Assembly (NCBI RefSeq): GCF_040049275.1 | Contig: NZ_JBDZDT010000008.1 | Coordinates: 1-64,000 of the forward strand | DNA length: 64,000 nucleotides | Origin: Aquabacter sp040049275 | Lineage (GTDB): Bacteria > Pseudomonadota > Alphaproteobacteria > Rhizobiales > Xanthobacteraceae | Direction of reading: 5' to 3' | Shown: positions 40,858 through 49,985 of the stretch, in pieces | Layout of the letters: each line of letters begins with the position of its first letter | How positions within the stretch are numbered: the stretch's first letter is position 1 | Made by a program: the position numbers and the translations under genes | Notes under the pieces: generated by a model | The model's input: the letters and a program-made list of their open reading frames with translations, nothing else | Databases searched by the model: none | What the model was told of the DNA's origin: nothing

Positions 40858-41619
40858 TCAGCTCATTCGCCCGCCGTCGACAAGATAGGTCGCGCCGGTG
40901 CAATAGCTGCTTTCATCGCTTGCCAGGAAAAGCATAAGGGAGACGATCTCCGAAGGATCGGCATAGCGGCCCATGGGAATCGCAGCTGCCGGGTCGCCCG
41001 TCCTTCCGGCAACGCGCATCATTTCGTCAATCGATTCCATCAGCCGCGTGCGCGTCTGCCCCGGATTGATGGCGTTGATCCGGATATGGTCCGGAATGCA
41101 TTCCAGGGCTGCGGATTTCATCATGCCCACAACCGCATGCTTGCTCGTGCTGTAGGCAGCGAGCTTCGGCGAGCCCTTCACCCCCGCGACCGAGGACGTG
41201 ATGACGATGCTGCCGCCGCCTGCCTTCCGCATCACCGGAATCAGCGCCGCCAAGCCAAGCCAGACGCTGCGGACATTGACGGCCATGACCCGATCGAACA
41301 TGGCGAGGGACGCATCTTCGATCCGGCCCACTTCGCCTTCGATACCGGCATTCAGCAGCGCCACGTCCACGTGGCCAAACCGCTGCGTCGCATCCGCAAC
41401 GAACGCCTGCGTCACGGCTTCGTCGGTGACGTCTCCGGCGAAATAGGCCGCCTGCCCGGATGGAAGCTCATCCGTCACGCGCTTGAGCGCATCGGCTTCC
41501 CGATCCACCAGAAGCACATTGGCGCCTTCCGACACGAATCTTCTTGCGGCTGTGGACCCGATACCGCCGGCAGCTCCAGTAATAATGGCGACTTTTCCTT
41601 CAAGGCGTCCCATTATCAT
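40858..41619 (-). CDS. Short-chain dehydrogenase/reductase
   Basis: A classical SDR of about 253 residues. Cofactor loop TGAAGGIGSTAARRF, the acidic Asp after strand beta-2 (VDREAD) favouring NAD over NADP, the Ser of the active site in ITSSVAGVKG, YSTSKHAVV with the catalytic Tyr-x3-Lys, and NPGQTRT are all visible. It oxidises a hydroxy group or reduces a keto group in the local pathway. Starts at 41619 and 41613 are both possible after GGGAGA; 41619 is given. It is convergent with the oxidoreductase gene. Confidence 0.9.
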   Translation of the reverse strand: MIMGRLEGKVAIITGAAGGIGSTAARRFVSEGANVLLVDREADALKRVTDELPSGQAAYFAGDVTDEAVTQAFVADATQRFGHVDVALLNAGIEGEVGRIEDASLAMFDRVMAVNVRSVWLGLAALIPVMRKAGGGSIVITSSVAGVKGSPKLAAYSTSKHAVVGMMKSAALECIPDHIRINAINPGQTRTRLMESIDEMMRVAGRTGDPAAAIPMGRYADPSEIVSLMLFLASDESSYCTGATYLVDGGRMS

Positions 41620-41774
41620 TTCTCTCCCTTGCTTAGGCACTGATTATCTTCGTGTCGAAACGGCCTGTTCCGACAGCTCCAAAGCATTTTGAAAGTAGAG
41701 TCCCAGTTCATCGATGGCTCGCCCGGCACGAGACGGTCACCCGCCTCGCGCCGAGACACCCTGACAATACGAAC

Positions 41775-43022
41775 CTAGTGCTTGGGCCAGATTGGCGCCC
41801 GGGTGGCGGCGTTTGCCGGCCAGATCAGATACGGATAGCCGTCCTGCCACTGGACCAGACCGACCGCTCCGCCGACGCGCCGGCCGTCGGCATCGAAGGC
41901 AAGGCGCTCGCCGAGATAATATTGCCCGGGCCCGTTTGATGTATTGATGGACTTGAGTGCGTCCATGACCTTGTCGTGGTCGGTCGATCCGGCGCGCTCG
42001 AGCGCGTCCTTGATGAGCATGATGTCGCCATAGGTGGCGATGGTGTCCTGGCCAATCCAGGGCTCGCCACTGCGCTTCACGAGGTCGGGCAGGATCTTCT
42101 CCTGGGGCTTCGACGACCAGTTCGCGGTGAAGTTGATCAAGCCCTCGAGCTTCTTGGGCCCGAGCGCGGCAAGCATCTCCGGGCTGACAAGCTGCACGCC
42201 GACGCTGACCACGGGAAGCCGGCCCGTCAGCCCGAACTCGCTCATCGCACTCAGCACGAGCTTCGAATCCGGAAATCCGGTGGCGTAGAACAGCAGCATG
42301 TCGGGCTTCGTCGCGCGCAGCTTCTGGACGATCGATGTGGCGTCGGCGAGCGGCGGCGTGAAGACTTCATCAGCCACGATTTTCAGGCCGAGCTTTTCGG
42401 CGCCGCCTTCGCGCAGCGGCTTCACGAAGGCCTGGGACGCGGCCGTGCTGTCCGACACCATCGCGAGGGTGGCGGGGCGCTTGCCGGTCACCGATTCCGC
42501 CATCGCGACGGCGGTGGGCATGGCATCGAGAGAAAGAACGCTCGCGATCGGCGACGTCTGCACCAGATACTTGAACCCGCGTGCCGTCAGCTGGTCGGCA
42601 TACGACACGGTGATCCACGGCAGGTGGGCCCGCTCCGTCACTTCCGTCACGCCGAGCGTCAGCGAGGAGCTCCACGCGCCGGTCCCCGCCACCGCATCCG
42701 GATAATTGGCCACGAAGCGCTGTGCGGCGTTCTTGGCGGTTTCCACCTTGTCACCGGCATCCTCGATGACGAGCTTCAGCTTGGCACCGTTCAGAGCCTT
42801 GATGCCGCCACTGGCATTCACGTCGTCGATCGCCATCTGGGCGCCGAGCTTCATCAAGTCGCCCTGCCGCGCCATTGCCCCGCTCATGGGGGCAATCATT
42901 CCGACCTTCAGTTCCGCGGGCTGGGCGCTGGCCGGCGCGGTCGCGAGCACCGCGATGGCGATACCGAGCAGGCCGGCCGCGAACATGCAGCGGCCTGCCT
43001 TCGAAGCAACATTTCCACTCAC
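41775..43022 (-). CDS. LivK-type ABC branched-chain amino acid/amide binding protein
   Basis: A 415-residue periplasmic-binding-fold type I protein. A signal peptide (FAAGLLGIAIAVLATAPASA) precedes LKVGMIAPMSGAMARQGDLM, the typical first strand of the LivK/AmiC family. It should bind a small amide, amino acid or aromatic acid. GTG 43022 follows GGGAGG at good spacing, while the in-frame upstream codons to 43082 add no signal. No LivHMGF genes are in the window, so it is an orphan component here. It is divergent from the SDR gene at 43398. Confidence 0.9.
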   Translation of the reverse strand: MSGNVASKAGRCMFAAGLLGIAIAVLATAPASAQPAELKVGMIAPMSGAMARQGDLMKLGAQMAIDDVNASGGIKALNGAKLKLVIEDAGDKVETAKNAAQRFVANYPDAVAGTGAWSSSLTLGVTEVTERAHLPWITVSYADQLTARGFKYLVQTSPIASVLSLDAMPTAVAMAESVTGKRPATLAMVSDSTAASQAFVKPLREGGAEKLGLKIVADEVFTPPLADATSIVQKLRATKPDMLLFYATGFPDSKLVLSAMSEFGLTGRLPVVSVGVQLVSPEMLAALGPKKLEGLINFTANWSSKPQEKILPDLVKRSGEPWIGQDTIATYGDIMLIKDALERAGSTDHDKVMDALKSINTSNGPGQYYLGERLAFDADGRRVGGAVGLVQWQDGYPYLIWPANAATRAPIWPKH

Positions 43023-43397
43023 AGGCGTTCCTCCCAATCCTCTCGCCTGCGAGGGGTCGCCGACCCCTATCCGCAGGCGCAAGCAAGGTTTCGGACCCGG
43101 CTGTTGATCGCCGGTCAGTCCGAGGGGGAAGCTAGGCGTTGCGGCTCTCGGGAGATAATAATGTATGACGCTCTAGTATTTACGAACGGCATACTTCTCC
43201 AGTATTTAGAAACGGCATAGTTCTATCGCATATTGTGTTGCGTATACGCGCATCCAGGCGTTGACGGCGGCCCCGCTGCGGGACCACCTTTGAACGGGCG
43301 GGTTCCTCGCCCGAAATCCCTTCTTCACCATCAGATTGCGCCCGCCGGCGGCACGGGAATGCGGGATGCTCCCCTCTGAATTCCAAGGACATGGAAC
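43023..43397. promoter_or_regulatory. 375-bp divergent gap with a tandem 19-bp repeat
   Basis: AGTATTTACGAACGGCATA (43175-43193) is repeated at 43201-43219 as AGTATTTAGAAACGGCATA, 26 bp apart start to start, two mismatches. Tandem sites at this spacing suit a dimeric regulator binding twice on nearly one face of the helix. The gap separates the LivK-type gene (minus) from an SDR gene (plus), so it probably controls one or both. No regulator gene adjoins it. GGGACCACCTT at 43278-43288 is part of a 14-mer repeated at 62513-62526. Confidence 0.5.
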
Positions 43398-44150
43398 ATG
43401 ACGATGGATGTATCCTGCTGTCTTCAAGGCAAGGTCGCGCTGGTGACCGGAGCCGCCGGCGATATCGGTCGCAGGACGGTCGAGCTTCTGTCCGCCCAGG
43501 GCGCCGTGGTGGTGGCGGAGGATCGCAAGCCGGACGTCGCGGAACTGGCCGTCGAGGGGCGTATCATCACCCTGGTCGGAGACCTGGCCGACGAGGCCAC
43601 CGCGGCGCGGGCCACGGCGCTCGCCATGGAGCGGTTCGGCCAACTGGACATTCTGGTCAACAATGCGGGCCGCCATCTGAGCCGGTCGGCCCTGGAGACC
43701 ACCGCCGCGGACTGGGACGCGGTGCTGAACGTCAATGCCCGCGGAACCTTCTTCCATAGCCGCGAAGCCCTGCGGGTGATGGCACCGCGCGGCGAGGGCG
43801 CCATCGTCAACGTCGCCTCGATCTCCGGCGTGGTCGGCATCGCAGACCAGGTCTGCTACGCGGCCTCGAAAGGCGCCATCGTGCAGATGACGAAGGCGCT
43901 GGCGGTCGAATTCGGACGGCGCGGCATCCGGATCAACGCTGTTGCGCCGGGCGTGGTGATGACGGGCTTTCTCGACGACCAGATACCCGACGGCCGCGCG
44001 CGGCTGGCCCGCCGTGCGGACAGCCATGCGCTGGGGCGCATCGGCACCCCTGAAGAAATCGCCGGCGTCATCGCCTTCCTCGCCTCGCCGGCGGCAAGCT
44101 TCATGACCGGGGCCATCGTGATGGCCGACGGAGGCTACACGGCAATGTAG
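43398..44150 (+). CDS. Short-chain dehydrogenase/reductase (second)
   Basis: A 250-residue SDR. Cofactor loop TGAAGDIGRRTVELL, a second strand ending in AEDRK, NNAGRHL, the catalytic Tyr-x3-Lys in CYAASKGAIVQM and NAVAPGVVMTG are present. It begins at ATG 43398; AAGGA precedes it, and an in-frame ATG at 43404 is possible. Divergent from the LivK-type gene across the tandem repeats, so probably controlled from there. Substrate unknown. Confidence 0.9.
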   Translation: MTMDVSCCLQGKVALVTGAAGDIGRRTVELLSAQGAVVVAEDRKPDVAELAVEGRIITLVGDLADEATAARATALAMERFGQLDILVNNAGRHLSRSALETTAADWDAVLNVNARGTFFHSREALRVMAPRGEGAIVNVASISGVVGIADQVCYAASKGAIVQMTKALAVEFGRRGIRINAVAPGVVMTGFLDDQIPDGRARLARRADSHALGRIGTPEEIAGVIAFLASPAASFMTGAIVMADGGYTAM

Positions 44151-44260
44151 CGCCGGGCGCCGATGTGGAGGATGAGAATTTCAGACATCGCAGCTTTGGC
44201 GGCGTTGACGAAGAGCCGGCCGAGCAAGGGGGACCCGTGTGACCCTGAGGAATGGCACCC

Positions 44261-45235
44261 TCACAGACGGCCGCGGTCCACATGGGCGTCGAAATCCCGG
44301 TCGGGGCCAATGGGAACGATGCCGGAGGGATTCAGCCAGGGATGGCTGCCGTAATAGTGGCTCTTGATGTGCGCGAAGTTCACTGTCGGGCGGAAGGCCG
44401 GAAGCTGGTAGAGGTCGCGCACATAGGCCCAGAGCGCGGGATACTCGACCAAAGCGCGGCGGTTGCACTTGAAGTGGCCGAAATAGACCGGGTCGAACCG
44501 CACCAGGGTCGTGAACAGGCGGATGTCCGCCTCCGTGAGCCGGCCGCCGATAAGATAGCGCTGCGTGGCGAGGCGCGCCTCCAGCCAGTCCAGCGTCTCG
44601 AACAGGCCTGTGGCCGCCGCCTCATAGGCGGGCTGGCGAGTGGCGAAGCCCGCCTTGTAGACCCCGTTATTGAGGGTGTCGTAGATGCGCGTATTCACCG
44701 CATCAATCTCGGCCCGATGCTCCGCCGGATAATAGTCGCCGGCCTGCGCCCCCACGGCGTCGAAGGCCGTGCTGAACATGCGGATGATCTCGGCGGATTC
44801 GTTCGAGACGATGGTGCGCTCACGCTTGTCCCACAGCACCGGCACGGTGACGCGTGAGGTGCAATGCGGGTCTGCGAGGAGATAGATCTCATACAGCTTT
44901 GAGGCGCCGTTCACGGTGTCGGGCACGACGCCGGGACCGTCCTGGAACGTCCATCCCTCCTCCCCCATATGCCAGTGGACGACGGAGAGGCCGATCATGT
45001 CGCCAAGCCCCTTGAGGCTGCGCATGATCAGGGTGCGGTGCGCCCAGGGGCAGGCGAGCGAGACGTAGAGGTGATAGCGGCCCGGCTCCGCCGTAAAGCC
45101 GCGCGCGCCTTCCGGGGCGGAACCGTCCGCCGTCACCCAGTTGCGGAAGACCGAGGGCTTGCGCTTCAAGGTCCCCTCGGCAAGCGTGGTCTCGAAGCCG
45201 GTGCGATGCCATTGCCCGTCGATCAGTTCGCCCAT
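44261..45235 (-). CDS. Glutathionyl-hydroquinone reductase (ECM4/YqjG-like GST)
   Basis: A 324-residue Xi-class glutathione transferase. The catalytic Cys is C62 in ACPWAHR, preceded by the family's GRYHLYVSL. GRxxPxxxG-like, DAVNTRIYDTLNNGVYKAGFA and LVRFDPVYFGHFKCN match the GS-HQR family. It reduces glutathionyl-hydroquinones to free hydroquinones, recycling adducts formed from quinones. It lies upstream of a DoxX gene and an azoreductase on the same strand, a typical electrophile-defence set. Confidence 0.93.
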   Translation of the reverse strand: MGELIDGQWHRTGFETTLAEGTLKRKPSVFRNWVTADGSAPEGARGFTAEPGRYHLYVSLACPWAHRTLIMRSLKGLGDMIGLSVVHWHMGEEGWTFQDGPGVVPDTVNGASKLYEIYLLADPHCTSRVTVPVLWDKRERTIVSNESAEIIRMFSTAFDAVGAQAGDYYPAEHRAEIDAVNTRIYDTLNNGVYKAGFATRQPAYEAAATGLFETLDWLEARLATQRYLIGGRLTEADIRLFTTLVRFDPVYFGHFKCNRRALVEYPALWAYVRDLYQLPAFRPTVNFAHIKSHYYGSHPWLNPSGIVPIGPDRDFDAHVDRGRL

Positions 45236-45286
45236 GACGCTCCCCTCCCCTTGCCGGACGCGGAGTGGGGCCGGCGACGGCGCCTG

Positions 45287-45694
45287 TCAAGCCGTGCGCA
45301 GCCGGCGGGCGTCGAGGCTCAGCGCACCCGCGCCGAACGCCACCACCTGGAGCAGCCCGCCGGTGATGGCGATGTTCTTCACGAAGTGGATGAAGGTGTT
45401 CTGGTCGGCAAGGTTGCTGTGGAACAGCACGGCCGCCGCCAGGGTGAAGACGGCGAGGCCGGCCGCCGCCACCCGGGCCTGAAAGCCCACGAGCAGCGCG
45501 GCGCCGAAGCCCACTTCGACCACCACCGCGATGCCGTAGACGACCCACGGAAGCGGGAGGCCAACGGCGGCGATATAGGCCTGCGTTGCGCCCGGCGCCG
45601 CGATCTTGCCGAGGCCGGAAAGGACGAACAGGAGCGCGAGGAGAAGGCGGCCCAGGGCCGCGAAACCGGACGTCTGCACGGGAGGATCCTTCAT
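45287..45694 (-). CDS. DoxX-family small membrane protein
   Basis: A 135-residue inner-membrane protein with four hydrophobic segments. GRLLLALLFVLSGLGKIAAP is the conserved DoxX/YphA first helix with its KI signature, and FVKNIAITGGLLQVVAFG the last. DoxX proteins accompany thiol-oxidation and quinone/azo-reduction genes; their biochemical role is uncertain. The ATG at 45694 begins MKDPPVQTSGF. The gene lies between the GS-HQR gene and azoR on the same strand. Confidence 0.88.
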   Translation of the reverse strand: MKDPPVQTSGFAALGRLLLALLFVLSGLGKIAAPGATQAYIAAVGLPLPWVVYGIAVVVEVGFGAALLVGFQARVAAAGLAVFTLAAAVLFHSNLADQNTFIHFVKNIAITGGLLQVVAFGAGALSLDARRLRTA

Positions 45695-45749
45695 GCACGG
45701 ATGGGGGCACGGCTCCCGCCCCGACAGGAGCGGAAGCCGCGGACCGGGA

Positions 45750-46358
45750 TCAGGCGGCGATGGCCGAGATTTCCGCACGCGCCTTGGCGAGGGCCGCCTC
45801 GCGCGCCTCGGGGCCGAAGGCGATGCCCTCGGCACGAACGATGGTCACGTCCGTAATGCCCATGAACGCCAGCACGCCGGTGAGGTAGGTCTCCTGATGC
45901 TCCAGCGCGATGGTGGGGGAGCCGGGCTGGTAGATGCCACCGCGTGCGGATGCGATGAACGCCTTGCGCCCCTTCAGCAGCCCCTCGGCGCCGGCCTCGG
46001 AGTAGCGGAACGTCTTTCCGACCACAGCGACCCGGTCGATCCAGGCCTTGAGCTGGCTGGGAACGGTGAAGTTGTACATGGGCGCGCCGATCACCAGGAT
46101 ATCGGCGGCAAGAAGCTCGTCGAGATAGGCGCCGCCATGGGCAAGGTCCTGGCCGAGCACCGTGTCCTCCACGGGCCCGCCCTGCCAGGCCGCCAGATGT
46201 GCACCCGACAGATGGAGCGTCTTGTCTGCCGCGAGGTCGCGATAGACCACTTCAAGGCCGGGATGAAGCGCAGCTTCCCGTGCGACGATCTCCGCCGACA
46301 AGGCACGACTGACGGAATTCGGCCCGAGAATACTGGAATCAAGATGAAGGAGTTTCAT
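45750..46358 (-). CDS. azoR: FMN-dependent NADH-azoreductase
   Basis: A 202-residue flavodoxin-fold enzyme that reduces azo dyes and quinones with NADH. The FMN phosphate region is HLDSSILGPNSVSR, and the isoalloxazine region APMYNFTVPSQLKAWIDRV is the family signature; SARGGIYQ follows. It is the first gene of the minus-strand azoR-doxX-GS-HQR group and is divergent from the LysR gene at 46524. Quinone-responsive LysR control is likely; a palindrome lies in the shared gap. Confidence 0.94.
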   Translation of the reverse strand: MKLLHLDSSILGPNSVSRALSAEIVAREAALHPGLEVVYRDLAADKTLHLSGAHLAAWQGGPVEDTVLGQDLAHGGAYLDELLAADILVIGAPMYNFTVPSQLKAWIDRVAVVGKTFRYSEAGAEGLLKGRKAFIASARGGIYQPGSPTIALEHQETYLTGVLAFMGITDVTIVRAEGIAFGPEAREAALAKARAEISAIAA

Positions 46359-46494
46359 GGGAATACCCTCCGGTTCGCATCAAGGTGCGGCCGATCACTT
46401 CGGGTCTTGCGTTTTCCCGAAGCGACGGTCTCATGGCGTCTTGTGTGCCACGCTTGCGACCCATGTGAATAGCCGTTATATTTCGATCCATTCC

Positions 46495-46509
46495 ATCGGA
46501 TATTCCGAT
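46495..46509. promoter_or_regulatory. Palindrome ATCGGA-TAT-TCCGAT between azoR and lysR
   Basis: A perfect 6-3-6 palindrome 15 bases before the predicted lysR start (46524) and about 137 bp upstream of azoR. A LysR protein binding here would both repress its own gene and could activate azoR. LTTR boxes are normally T-N11-A; this shorter palindrome may be the autoregulatory part. Confidence 0.5.
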
Positions 46510-46523
46510 AGATGGGGTTGGCC

Positions 46524-47462
46524 ATGCTGGACGGAATTTCCCTCGACCAATTGAGAACCTTCATCGCCGCCGCCGAGGAAGGCAGCTTCTCGGCTGCCGC
46601 CCGCAAGCTCAGCCGCGCGCAATCCGTTGTCAGCGACCTCGTCGGCAATCTCGAAGGGCAGATCGGCGTCCAGCTGTTCGACAGGTCCGGCCGCTATCCC
46701 CGCCTCACGCCGCAGGGCGAGGTGCTGCTCACCGATGCGCGCTGCGTGGTGGCAGGCGTCGATGGGCTGAAGGCACGCGCCAAGGGCATGGCCACCGGGC
46801 TTGAGCCTGAACTGTCCGCCGTGATCGAGGTGTTCTTCCCCATCGGCGCCATCACCGAAGCGGCGAAGGAGTTCCGCGAGAAATATCCCGGCACGCCGCT
46901 GCGCCTCTATGTGGAGGCTCTGGGCGGCGCCTTCCAGCCGGTGATCGACGGGCGCGCCAGCCTCGCCGTGGTGGGCTCGCTCCCGCTGATGCCGCCCGGC
47001 TTCACGGCCGAACGTTTGGGCAGCATCGTGTTCGTGATGGTGGCGGCCCGTGAACACCCGCTGGCGGCCCATTCCGGCGTCATCCCGAAGGAGGAATTGG
47101 CGCGCCATGTCCAACTGGTGCTGACCGACCGGTCGGACCTCTCCGCCGGCCGCGAGTTCGGCGTGATGTCACCCTCCACCTGGCGGCTCGCCGACCTCTA
47201 CGCCAAGCACGCCTTCCTTATCGGCGGCCTCGGCTGGGGCGGCATGCCGCTGCATGCGGTGGAGCGGGACATCGCCGAGGGGAGGCTGGTGGCCCTGTCC
47301 ATCGAGGACGTGCCGCCCGAAGGGCTGCTCATGCCCATGTCGGCGGTCTACCCCGCATCCACGCCCCCCGGCCCTGCCGGACGCTGGCTCATCGAGCGCC
47401 TCAAGATGTGCCCCAGCCAGATCCCGCCAGGAGCGGTCTCGCTGGATTGCACCACGTTGTGA
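46524..47462 (+). CDS. LysR-family regulator of the azoR group
   Basis: A 312-residue LTTR. The HTH is in GSFSAAARKLSRAQSVVSDLVGNLE and the effector domain begins near GLEPELSAVIEVFFP. It is divergent from azoR with 165 bp between starts, the arrangement of quinone- or dye-responsive regulators. ATG 46524 (MLDGISLDQLRTF) is preferred over ATG 46512. The C-terminal region has the VHAVERDIAEG-like core of such regulators. Inducer unknown; quinone or electrophile stress is inferred. Confidence 0.88.
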   Translation: MLDGISLDQLRTFIAAAEEGSFSAAARKLSRAQSVVSDLVGNLEGQIGVQLFDRSGRYPRLTPQGEVLLTDARCVVAGVDGLKARAKGMATGLEPELSAVIEVFFPIGAITEAAKEFREKYPGTPLRLYVEALGGAFQPVIDGRASLAVVGSLPLMPPGFTAERLGSIVFVMVAAREHPLAAHSGVIPKEELARHVQLVLTDRSDLSAGREFGVMSPSTWRLADLYAKHAFLIGGLGWGGMPLHAVERDIAEGRLVALSIEDVPPEGLLMPMSAVYPASTPPGPAGRWLIERLKMCPSQIPPGAVSLDCTTL

Positions 47463-47551
47463 CAGGCCGGAGACGTGGCCTCGACCCGGACTATTCCCTC
47501 GGCCCGCCGTGTTCCAGCCGCCGGCCTCATTGATCCCCTCCCCTTAGAGGG

Positions 47552-48358
47552 TCACTTGCAAGGGTCTGCATCCAGCCGCACGACGATGCCCTCGAGCCCC
47601 GCTGCGGAAGCAGGATAGCGGACGGCCACGAGGGGATCGTGGCCGGGGATCACGTTCGCCGGATCGCTCGCCAATTCATAAAGTGCCCGATAGCCTTCGA
47701 GCGTGTCCTCCACGCTGTGGAGCAGGTGATAGGGTCGGCCCTGCTCCATGTTCGCGTAGAAATGGCTGGCGTCCGACGCGATGACCGTCCAGCCACGCCG
47801 GGTCCAGACGCGGACCACCTGCAACCCCTTGGAATGGCCGCCGAGCCTGTGCACGGTAATGCCGGGCGCAAGCTCCCGGTCACCGTCGTGGAACACCACG
47901 CGCCCCTCAAAGACCTTCCGCACCATCGCCAGCACGTCGTCCTTCTCGAAGGGAATGCGCAGTGGCGCATGGCACATGCAGCGGCCCGTGCAATAGGCCA
48001 TCTCCGTATCCTGAACATGGTAGCGGGCGCGCGGAAACAGGTCGTGGTTGCCGGCGTGATCGTAATGCATGTGACTGATAATAACGTCTTCCACATGGTC
48101 CGGATCGATGCCAATGCATTTCAACCCTTCTCCCGGCGAGCGCAGGAGCTGGCGGTTTCGCTTTAGCGCCATGGCCGCGTCGAAGCCGGTATCGACGATG
48201 AAGGTCCGCCCGTTCCCCCGGATAGCCCACACGAAATAGTCCATGGGCATCGGGCTCGCGTCGTGCCCGTCGGCGTCGAGGAAATTATCCCGGCGCACGG
48301 CCAGTGGGTTGTGGGCGTAGCGGACCGCATGGATCTCGTAAGGGCTCAGTTCCGGCAT
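47552..48358 (-). CDS. Metallo-beta-lactamase-fold hydrolase, lactonase-like
   Basis: A 268-residue MBL-fold enzyme. The Zn motif SHMHYDHAGNH (HxHxDH), the later FVDTGFDAAMAL strand and HRLGGHSKG with a further His ligand, and PGHDPLV complete the site. The overall order resembles the AHL-lactonase (AttM/AhlD) group, which opens acyl-homoserine lactones or other lactones. The ATG at 48358 begins MPELSPYEIHAVRY. It is divergent from the aldehyde dehydrogenase across 140 bp containing an operator. In this context opening a lactone intermediate of the catabolic pathway is as likely as quorum quenching. Confidence 0.87.
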   Translation of the reverse strand: MPELSPYEIHAVRYAHNPLAVRRDNFLDADGHDASPMPMDYFVWAIRGNGRTFIVDTGFDAAMALKRNRQLLRSPGEGLKCIGIDPDHVEDVIISHMHYDHAGNHDLFPRARYHVQDTEMAYCTGRCMCHAPLRIPFEKDDVLAMVRKVFEGRVVFHDGDRELAPGITVHRLGGHSKGLQVVRVWTRRGWTVIASDASHFYANMEQGRPYHLLHSVEDTLEGYRALYELASDPANVIPGHDPLVAVRYPASAAGLEGIVVRLDADPCK

Positions 48359-48458
48359 GCGCGCCTCCCCGTGAACGCTTCTTTTCCCGACCGCGCATTG
48401 GTGGCGACCGCTCTTGCAAAAGCGTATGCGGCGAGGCTTAATAAGACAATAGAATGAT

Positions 48459-48477
48459 TGTTCTGTCAGATAGAACA
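48459..48477. promoter_or_regulatory. Operator TGTTCT-N7-AGAACA before the aldehyde dehydrogenase gene
   Basis: Perfect 6-bp inverted arms with a 7-base spacer (GTCAGAT). The same arrangement, CGTTCT-N7-AGAACG, precedes the MmgE/PrpD gene at 55145-55163, and flanking bases ATGAT also agree. The likely binder is the IclR regulator at 50891, encoded in the same operon. Its presence here argues that translation starts downstream at 48499, not at 48454 which lies inside the site's flank. Confidence 0.68.
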
Positions 48478-48498
48478 TCAAGATTTCAGGCCGCCGCC

Positions 48499-49971
48499 AT
48501 GCTCCAGACCGCATCCATCGCCCCTGCTCCCATTCCCTTCCTGATCGGAGGCGAACCTGTGCGGGGCGAGGCTGTCTTCCAATCGGTCAACCCCGCGACC
48601 GGCCAAGTGAATTACGAGGTGAGCGTCGCCAGCTCCGCTGATGTGGACCGCTGCGTGGCCGTTGCGCAGGAAGCAGCGCGGGCGCCGAAGTGGCGGAACA
48701 TGAAGCCCCATGAGCGAGCGCGCATCCTTTACGCCATCGCAGAAGGCATGATGGCGCGGGCGGACGTGCTGGCACAGATCCAGATGCGGGAGAACGGCAA
48801 GGTCATGGCGGAATGCCGCGCACAGGTTGCGAGCGCGTCATCGACCTTCCGCTATTACGCCGCCGTCTGCGAGACATTGGGTGCGGAGGTGACGCCGTCG
48901 CGCGGCGACTATCTCTCCATGACCCTCCACCAACCCTACGGGGTCGTCGCGGCCATCACGCCCTGGAATTCGCCTCTCACCATGGAGGCACAGAAGGTTG
49001 CGCCGGCACTGGCGGCAGGGAATGCGGTGATCGTGAAGCCGTCCGAGGTGACACCGACGGCCGCGCTGGAAGTGGCGGATATCGCGCTGGCTGCGGGCCT
49101 GCCGCCGGGCATCCTGAATGTCCTGACGGGCACCGGCCGCGACACCGGCTTGCCCCTGGTCCGCCACCCCGGTGTGCGGATGATCTCCTTCACCGGTGGC
49201 ACCGAGACCGGCCGCACCATCGGCCGCATCGCCGCCGAGCGGCTGGTTCCGGTGGCACTGGAGCTCGGCGGCAAGTCGCCGAACATCCTGTTCGCCGATG
49301 CGGACCTGGAGGCTGCGGTGGCCGGGGTCGTCACCGGCATCTTCGAGGGGAGCGGGCAGTCCTGCATCGCCGGCTCGCGGCTGTTCGTGCAGCGCGCCGT
49401 GCTCGACGAGGTGGTAGGCCGGCTGAAGGCGCGCACACAGGCCCTGCGCGTGGGCCAGCCCGATGTGGCGGGCATGTCCATGGGTCCCCTCTCCTCCTTC
49501 GGCCATCGCGAACGGGTGGAGGGCTTCGTCGCCGACGCCCGCGCCGCGGGTGGAGAAATCCTGGCCGGCGGCGCGCGCCCGGAAGACCCTGCGCTCGACG
49601 CCGGCGCCTTTTACATGCCGACCCTGGTTGCCGGCCTCACGAGCGCGGCGCGGGTATGCCGGGAGGAGATTTTCGGCCCGGTCCTGTGCATTCTCCCGTT
49701 CGACGACGAGGACGACCTCGTCGCCCAGGCCAACGACACCGCCTATGGCCTCGCCTGCGGTATCTGGACGGCTGACTATAAGCGGGCGCTGCGGGTGGCA
49801 CGGGCCATCGACGCCGGCACCGTGTGGGTCAACACCTACAAACAGCTCAGCATTTCGACGCCTTTCGGCGGGTTCAAGGATAGCGGCATCGGCCGCGAGA
49901 AGGGCATCGGCGGCATGCGGCTCTACCAGCAGGCCAAGAGCATCTATCTCGGCCTGGACGCCACCGCTTAA
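48499..49971 (+). CDS. NAD(P)-dependent aldehyde dehydrogenase
   Basis: A 490-residue ALDH. NAD-binding and catalytic signatures: TPWNSPLTMEAQKVAPALA, VKPSEVTP, the proton-acceptor Glu in LELGGKSPN and the catalytic Cys in GSGQSCIAGSR. It oxidises an aldehyde, often a semialdehyde, to the acid. ATG 48499 (MLQTASIAPAPIPFL) is chosen over 48454 because the latter overlaps the operator palindrome. It heads an operon with the HIBADH-type gene, an IclR gene and trxB, all on the plus strand with 14-, 2- and 29-base gaps. Confidence 0.93.
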   Translation: MLQTASIAPAPIPFLIGGEPVRGEAVFQSVNPATGQVNYEVSVASSADVDRCVAVAQEAARAPKWRNMKPHERARILYAIAEGMMARADVLAQIQMRENGKVMAECRAQVASASSTFRYYAAVCETLGAEVTPSRGDYLSMTLHQPYGVVAAITPWNSPLTMEAQKVAPALAAGNAVIVKPSEVTPTAALEVADIALAAGLPPGILNVLTGTGRDTGLPLVRHPGVRMISFTGGTETGRTIGRIAAERLVPVALELGGKSPNILFADADLEAAVAGVVTGIFEGSGQSCIAGSRLFVQRAVLDEVVGRLKARTQALRVGQPDVAGMSMGPLSSFGHRERVEGFVADARAAGGEILAGGARPEDPALDAGAFYMPTLVAGLTSAARVCREEIFGPVLCILPFDDEDDLVAQANDTAYGLACGIWTADYKRALRVARAIDAGTVWVNTYKQLSISTPFGGFKDSGIGREKGIGGMRLYQQAKSIYLGLDATA

Positions 49972-49985
49972 AGAGAGGCAGGACA

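Noticed and set aside
43275..43288. TGCGGGACCACCTT shared with 62513-62526
   Set aside because: A single 14-mer in two intergenic regions; no extended similarity, so chance is likely at this GC content.
48454..48498. Upstream start of the aldehyde dehydrogenase at ATG 48454
   Set aside because: It overlaps the operator palindrome and gives a leader without ALDH character; the similar leader at the MmgE/PrpD gene shows that the common feature is the DNA site.
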